From: an uncultured Solirubrobacter sp. | Lineage (GTDB): Bacteria > Actinomycetota > Thermoleophilia > Solirubrobacterales > Solirubrobacteraceae | Direction of reading: 5' to 3' | Assembly: GCA_937871635.1 (NCBI GenBank) | Contig: CALMNS010000291.1 | Coordinates: forward strand, 1-8,431 | DNA length: 8,431 nt | In this document: positions 6,263-8,431 of the stretch, one piece after another | Numbering within the stretch: position 1 is the stretch's first letter | Layout of the letters: each line of letters opens with the position of its first letter | The notes under the pieces: model-generated | What the model was told of the DNA's origin: nothing | The model's database searches: none | The model's input: the letters and a program-made list of their open reading frames with translations, nothing else | Made by a program: the position numbers and the translations under genes

Positions 6263-6289
6263 CCAACCGTCATAGTGCCGTAAGGCGGT
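6263..6289. promoter_or_regulatory. Putative operator O2
   Basis: It repeats both arms of O1 exactly (CCAACCGTC and AAGGCGGT) with the same 10-bp spacer length but different spacer sequence, starting 50 bp after O1. It begins 7 bp after the rightward -10 box, so a bound protein would cover the transcript start and early leader. Confidence 0.6.
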
Positions 6290-6304
6290 GGAGTCCCTCC
6301 GCTC

Positions 6305-6490
6305 ATGCCCTCCTTCTCGCCTCCCCCGTTCCTCATGCCTCGCGTGGCCACGATCGGGTTCTCGGACGACTGCCGCCTGAACCTCGATAAGGATCCCGCG
6401 TTCCAGCAGTAATTCCGCGACCACCAGCCGCCGACGCTGCTCGTCCGGGGTGAGCGCGACGAGATCTTCGGCCCTGACGCCGCCGCCTGA
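6305..6490 (+). pseudogene. Decayed alpha/beta hydrolase, C-terminal fragment
   Basis: One frame reads from ATG 6305 to TAA 6410-6412 (35 codons) and continues open past it to TGA 6488-6490. Around the stop it gives DPAFQQ-stop-FRDHQPPTLLV, then RGERDEIFGPDAAA. This matches the region before and through the acid-residue strand of alpha/beta-fold hydrolases (family pattern roughly YPxFQxYFRxHQPPTLxVWGxxD.IF), with the TAA where Tyr is usual, one base from a Tyr codon. DCRLN upstream fits the family's DYRxN. The nucleophile elbow, the first about 180 residues and the final histidine region are absent, so no active enzyme can be made. What precedes DCRLN (residues 1-20 from ATG 6305) is not recognisably hydrolase. 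The likely cause is an internal deletion plus a point mutation in a gene once divergent from the CGNR regulator. Confidence 0.65.
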
Positions 6491-6503
6491 CCCCAACACA
6501 TCC

Positions 6504-6528
6504 GAGGCGCCGGTACGCCCGGCGCCTC
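6504..6528 (+). terminator. Strong hairpin between relict hydrolase and MOSC unit
   Basis: GAGGCGCCGG, 5-nt loop, CCGGCGCCTC: a perfect 10-bp stem, very stable. No U-run follows, so classical intrinsic termination is doubtful. It could be the old terminator of the hydrolase gene or a leader hairpin that tunes read-through into the MOSC unit, which begins only 22 nt downstream. Confidence 0.5.
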
Positions 6529-6536
6529 GCGCACGC

Positions 6537-6543
6537 AGAGGAG
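6537..6543 (+). promoter_or_regulatory. Strong ribosome binding site for the 27-codon ORF
   Basis: AGAGGAG, 6 nt before ATG 6550. It is among the clearest ribosome binding sites in the window, which argues that the tiny ORF after it is translated. Confidence 0.65.
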
Positions 6544-6549
6544 ACGCCC

Positions 6550-6633
6550 ATGCCCAGCCCGACCGACATCCGCCCGCCGCTCGACGAGGACACCGCCCGC
6601 CGCAGCGACGCCCCGACCCGCGGGAGGTCCTGA
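6550..6633 (+). CDS. 27-residue ORF coupled to the MOSC gene; leader peptide or gene stub
   Basis: A 27-residue polar peptide begins at ATG 6550 behind AGAGGAG and ends at TGA 6631-6633, whose A is the first base of the MOSC ATG (TGATG). Translation of the two is therefore very likely coupled. The peptide has no hydrophobic segment and no run of one codon that would suggest amino-acid attenuation. Residues RPPLDEDTARR resemble, from memory, the N-terminal segment of DUF1348/NTF2-like proteins (RPPLPPF-x-x-x-TAR), so it may be the stub of a deleted gene whose ribosome binding site survives. That resemblance is weak and covers about ten residues. Confidence 0.45.
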   Translation: MPSPTDIRPPLDEDTARRSDAPTRGRS

Positions 6634-7298
6634 TGGCCCTGCACGTCGCCGAGCTGTGGCGCTACCCCGTGAAGTCGATGGGCGGCGAGCCGCTGCAGAG
6701 CGCCGAGGTGGGCGCCGACGGCATCCACGGCGATCGCCTCGTCCAGGTACAGGACGTCAACGGACTGGTCACCGCGCGTACCCGACCCGCGCTGCTCGGG
6801 TTGCACGCCACAACGGGCGCCGGCGACGCCGCGCTCGTCGATGGCCGCCGCTGGGACGACGTCGATGTCGCCCGCGACGTCAAGACCGCCGCGGGCCCCA
6901 CCGCGGCCCTGGTCAAGCGGGACTCGCCGCAGGAGCGCTTCGACATCCTCCCCCTGCTCGTCGCCACGGACGGGGCCATCGCCGCCTTCGGTCAAGACGG
7001 GCGGCGACTTCGCCCGAACATCGTCATCGGGGGTGTCGCCGGCCTGACCGAACGGGAATGGGAGGGCAAGCTGCTCGTCGTCGGCGAGCTCGTCGTCCTG
7101 CTGCACTCCCTCCGGGGGCGCTGCATCGTCACGACCTACGACCCCGACACGCTCAGCCAGGACGTCGACGTGCTCCGCGACATCCGCCGGCGCTTCGACG
7201 GCACGCTCGCCCTCAACTCCGCCGTCGTGCGACCCGGCATTATCAGCGTCGGCGACTCGGCCGAGGTCGTCGACGCACCGGTCGCGGTCCCGCGGTGA
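6633..7298 (+). CDS. MOSC domain-containing protein
   Basis: A 221-residue cytosolic protein. It opens with AELWRYPVKSMGGEPL (6-21), the usual start of MOSC beta-barrel proteins. IHGDRLVQV (31-39), RPNIVI (127-132) and the conserved cysteine region RGRCIVTTYDPDT (161-173, Cys164) follow, and it closes with SAVVRPGIISVGD (196-208). MOSC domains, also found at the C-terminus of eukaryotic molybdenum cofactor sulfurase, are thought to carry sulfur or bind molybdenum cofactor on that cysteine. Stand-alone bacterial members resemble YiiM/YcbX, involved in N-hydroxylated base reduction; which role applies here is unknown. ATG 6633 is chosen because GGGAGG lies 5 nt upstream (6622-6627) and the domain begins at once. 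An upstream in-frame GTG at 6450 would add 61 residues without family likeness. No molybdoenzyme gene is visible nearby. Confidence 0.9.
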   Translation: MALHVAELWRYPVKSMGGEPLQSAEVGADGIHGDRLVQVQDVNGLVTARTRPALLGLHATTGAGDAALVDGRRWDDVDVARDVKTAAGPTAALVKRDSPQERFDILPLLVATDGAIAAFGQDGRRLRPNIVIGGVAGLTEREWEGKLLVVGELVVLLHSLRGRCIVTTYDPDTLSQDVDVLRDIRRRFDGTLALNSAVVRPGIISVGDSAEVVDAPVAVPR

Positions 7299-7506
7299 TC
7301 ATGAGGAACGGGACGTGCGCGAGGACCTCGAGCGGCTCGATCCTGCCTCGGGCTCGGATCCGGTCATGTCGCGTGGTGCGTTCATGGGGTCATCCCGGGC
7401 GGCCTACGCCACCTGGATGAGGTCTCGACCGGATCGCCGGCTGCGTGCCGGCAGGCCTGTGTGATGTGCACGAGTCGGACCGCCATGGCCGGGGTGCGAC
7501 TCGGTC
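7299..7506. other. Gene-free convergent gap with inverted repeats
   Basis: This 208-bp gap between the MOSC stop and the stop of the leftward membrane gene holds no gene I can support. It contains a perfect 9-bp inverted repeat, GATCCGGTC (7357-7365) and GACCGGATC (7427-7435). Immediately next to it is a GCCGGC-TGCGT-GCCGGC hairpin (7436-7452). The hairpin is a candidate two-way terminator for the converging genes, but there is no U-run on either strand. Confidence 0.4.
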
Positions 7507-8028
7507 TCAGCGGGACCGGACCGCCCCGGCGGCGCCTCGGGCCAGCACGATGAGCACGTACGCGGCGGTGGCGGCGGTGAGGACGAACTTGCCGCCGGCG
7601 AAGACGGCGGCGAGGCGCGGGGCCCACGGTCCGGCGTCGCCGATCGTGAGCAGGAGGAAGACGTTCTCCACCGCGTCGAGGAGCGCGGCCCCGAGCGGCA
7701 CGGCGAGGACGAGGGCCGCCGGGGGGACGAGCCGGGACCATCCGCGAGCGCGCGCGAGGTCGCGCGCCGCGGCGGCCGCGAGGGCGTAGAAGGCGCCGTA
7801 GGCGATCAGGAAGGCGAAGTCGAGCCGCAAGGAGAGCCGCGCGGTGTCCCGTCCGTCCGGGCCCCATTCGGCGAGGATGGCGTCGGCCCGGGCGGCGCTG
7901 CCGGCCAGCTCGAAGGGGACGATCCCGGGGCCGCCCGCGTCGTGGAGGCGGGTGTCGAGCCCGACGAGCACCGCCAGGAGCCCGAGCGCCGCGAGCCCGG
8001 TCAACCAGAGGGCGACCCGGCGGGTCAC
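7507..8028 (-). CDS. Four-helix integral membrane protein, hypothetical
   Basis: A 173-residue protein with hydrophobic helices at about 6-24, 68-88, 102-127 and 141-163 and an external or cytoplasmic loop of about 40 residues after the first. Acidic residues lie in or at the membrane: D70 at the start of helix two (LSLRLDFAFLIAYGAFYAL) and D118/E121 in helix three (LLDAVENVFLLL). K147 sits in helix four. These are likely the conserved positions of a family seen in bacteria as uncharacterised membrane proteins; I cannot name a function. GTG 8028 is the chosen start. It has no good ribosome binding site (a GGAG is 14 nt upstream), but it begins 22 nt after the dehalogenase-like stop, so translational coupling is likely. 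A perfect palindrome CCGGTACCGG (8031-8040) fills that gap. Confidence 0.7.
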   Translation of the reverse strand: MTRRVALWLTGLAALGLLAVLVGLDTRLHDAGGPGIVPFELAGSAARADAILAEWGPDGRDTARLSLRLDFAFLIAYGAFYALAAAAARDLARARGWSRLVPPAALVLAVPLGAALLDAVENVFLLLTIGDAGPWAPRLAAVFAGGKFVLTAATAAYVLIVLARGAAGAVRSR

Positions 8029-8050
8029 GCCCGGTACCGGCGCTCCGGGA

Positions 8051-8431
8051 TCATCTCCCGGCGCCCGCGACCATCCGCCGGGCCAGATCCTCGAGACCGG
8101 CCGCCTCGACGTCCGGCGGCTCCGCCGCCGGGCTGAAGCGCCGGAGCCCGTGACCGACGAACGCGGTGCGCAGCCCCGCGCGCTTCGCGCCGGTGAGGTC
8201 CCAGTCGTGCGCGGCGGCGAGCGTCACGGCGCGGGGCTCGGCGCCGAGCGCCGCGACGGCGTGGCGGTACGTGCTCGGATGGGGCTTGACGCTGCGGACC
8301 GCGTCGACGCCGAGGATCGCCTCGAAGTGCCCCGCCAGGCCGTTTCGTTCGAGGGTCGTGCGGCCCCCGTCGGCGCCGGAGTTGGTGAGGACGGCCAGGC
8401 GGAAGCCGTGCTCGGCGAGCCGGCGCAGCGC
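8051..8431 (-). CDS. Type II haloacid dehalogenase-like HAD hydrolase, C-terminal part (5' end outside window)
   Basis: 126 residues are visible, up to TGA at 8051-8053; the N-terminal part with the nucleophilic Asp lies beyond the window. Numbered within the fragment, HAD motif II is LTNSG (15-19), the motif III lysine is in VKPHP (48-52), and motif IV is AAAHDWDLTGAK (72-83) with D76/D78. The AAHDWDxxGAK form and the spacing are typical of the (S)-2-haloacid dehalogenase subfamily (HAD type II), soluble enzymes that hydrolyse C-halogen or related bonds through an aspartyl ester. Many members annotated this way have unproven substrates. It is upstream of the four-helix membrane protein in the same direction, gap 22 bp. 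Confidence 0.88.
   Translation of the reverse strand, partial: ALRRLAEHGFRLAVLTNSGADGGRTTLERNGLAGHFEAILGVDAVRSVKPHPSTYRHAVAALGAEPRAVTLAAAHDWDLTGAKRAGLRTAFVGHGLRRFSPAAEPPDVEAAGLEDLARRMVAGAGR

Noticed and set aside
6263..6310. Riboswitch in the leader after the rightward promoter
   Set aside because: A small stem (GCGG near 6286 with CCGC near 6298) can be drawn, but no known riboswitch consensus was recognised, and the repeated dyad arms also occur upstream of the promoter, which fits a DNA operator better.
6229..6534. Minus-strand open frames across the control region and relict hydrolase
   Set aside because: They are antisense to the hydrolase-like frame and the dyads, have no ribosome binding site and no recognisable product.
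6450..6632. Longer MOSC start at GTG 6450
   Set aside because: The extra 61 residues are Pro/Arg-rich, pass through the hairpin and the relict hydrolase, and lack likeness to MOSC proteins, while ATG 6633 has GGGAGG 5 nt upstream.
7301..7420. 39-codon ORF just after the MOSC stop
   Set aside because: No ribosome binding site, Arg/Ser-rich composition and no family likeness. A second frame ending at 7464 looks slightly more protein-like but lacks a supported start.

Overview
The window is very GC-rich DNA with dense, overlapping gene ends, GC-rich third codon positions, several GTG starts and -10-like TANNNT boxes sitting 6-7 nt before start codons. This points to a high-GC actinobacterium. 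The secreted-protein and sugar-transferase types feel like Thermoleophilia (Solirubrobacterales), but that placement is an impression from protein style and was not tested. No rRNA, tRNA, CRISPR array or insertion sequence was seen.

Left part (1-3897): the end of an unrecognised membrane protein (1-576, +) meets a small tail-anchored membrane protein (569-847, -). A 74-bp divergent promoter region follows, and then a tight rightward unit. This unit holds a secreted four-cysteine protein (922-1317), a polyprenyl-phosphate glycosyl-1-phosphate transferase of the exopolysaccharide-initiating kind (1314-2708, ATGA overlap) and a CelD/BcsL-type GNAT acyltransferase (2710-3897, 1-bp gap). Together they look like part of a cell-surface polysaccharide locus: the transferase would load the first sugar on the lipid carrier and the acyltransferase may decorate the sugar.

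Middle part (3876-6194, all -): a FAD/NAD(P)H-dependent oxidoreductase of the flavin-monooxygenase type, an NTF2/SnoaL-like small protein and a CGNR zinc-finger (ABATE) regulator with an unusual zinc-binding end.

Right-centre (6195-7298): this is the most interesting stretch. Two dyads with identical arms and spacing, exactly 50 bp apart, bracket a good rightward promoter, and the first also covers the upstream region of the divergent CGNR gene. Downstream lies a decayed C-terminal piece of an alpha/beta hydrolase with an in-frame stop, then a perfect 10-bp hairpin. After that come a 27-codon ORF with a strong ribosome binding site and a MOSC-domain protein coupled to it by a TGATG junction. 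My reading is that a regulator and its divergent hydrolase operon have been partly deleted, leaving the control region intact and now feeding the MOSC gene.

Right end (7299-8431): a 208-bp gene-free convergent gap with inverted repeats, then two leftward genes: a four-helix membrane protein preceded by the C-terminal part of a type II haloacid dehalogenase-like hydrolase that runs off the window.
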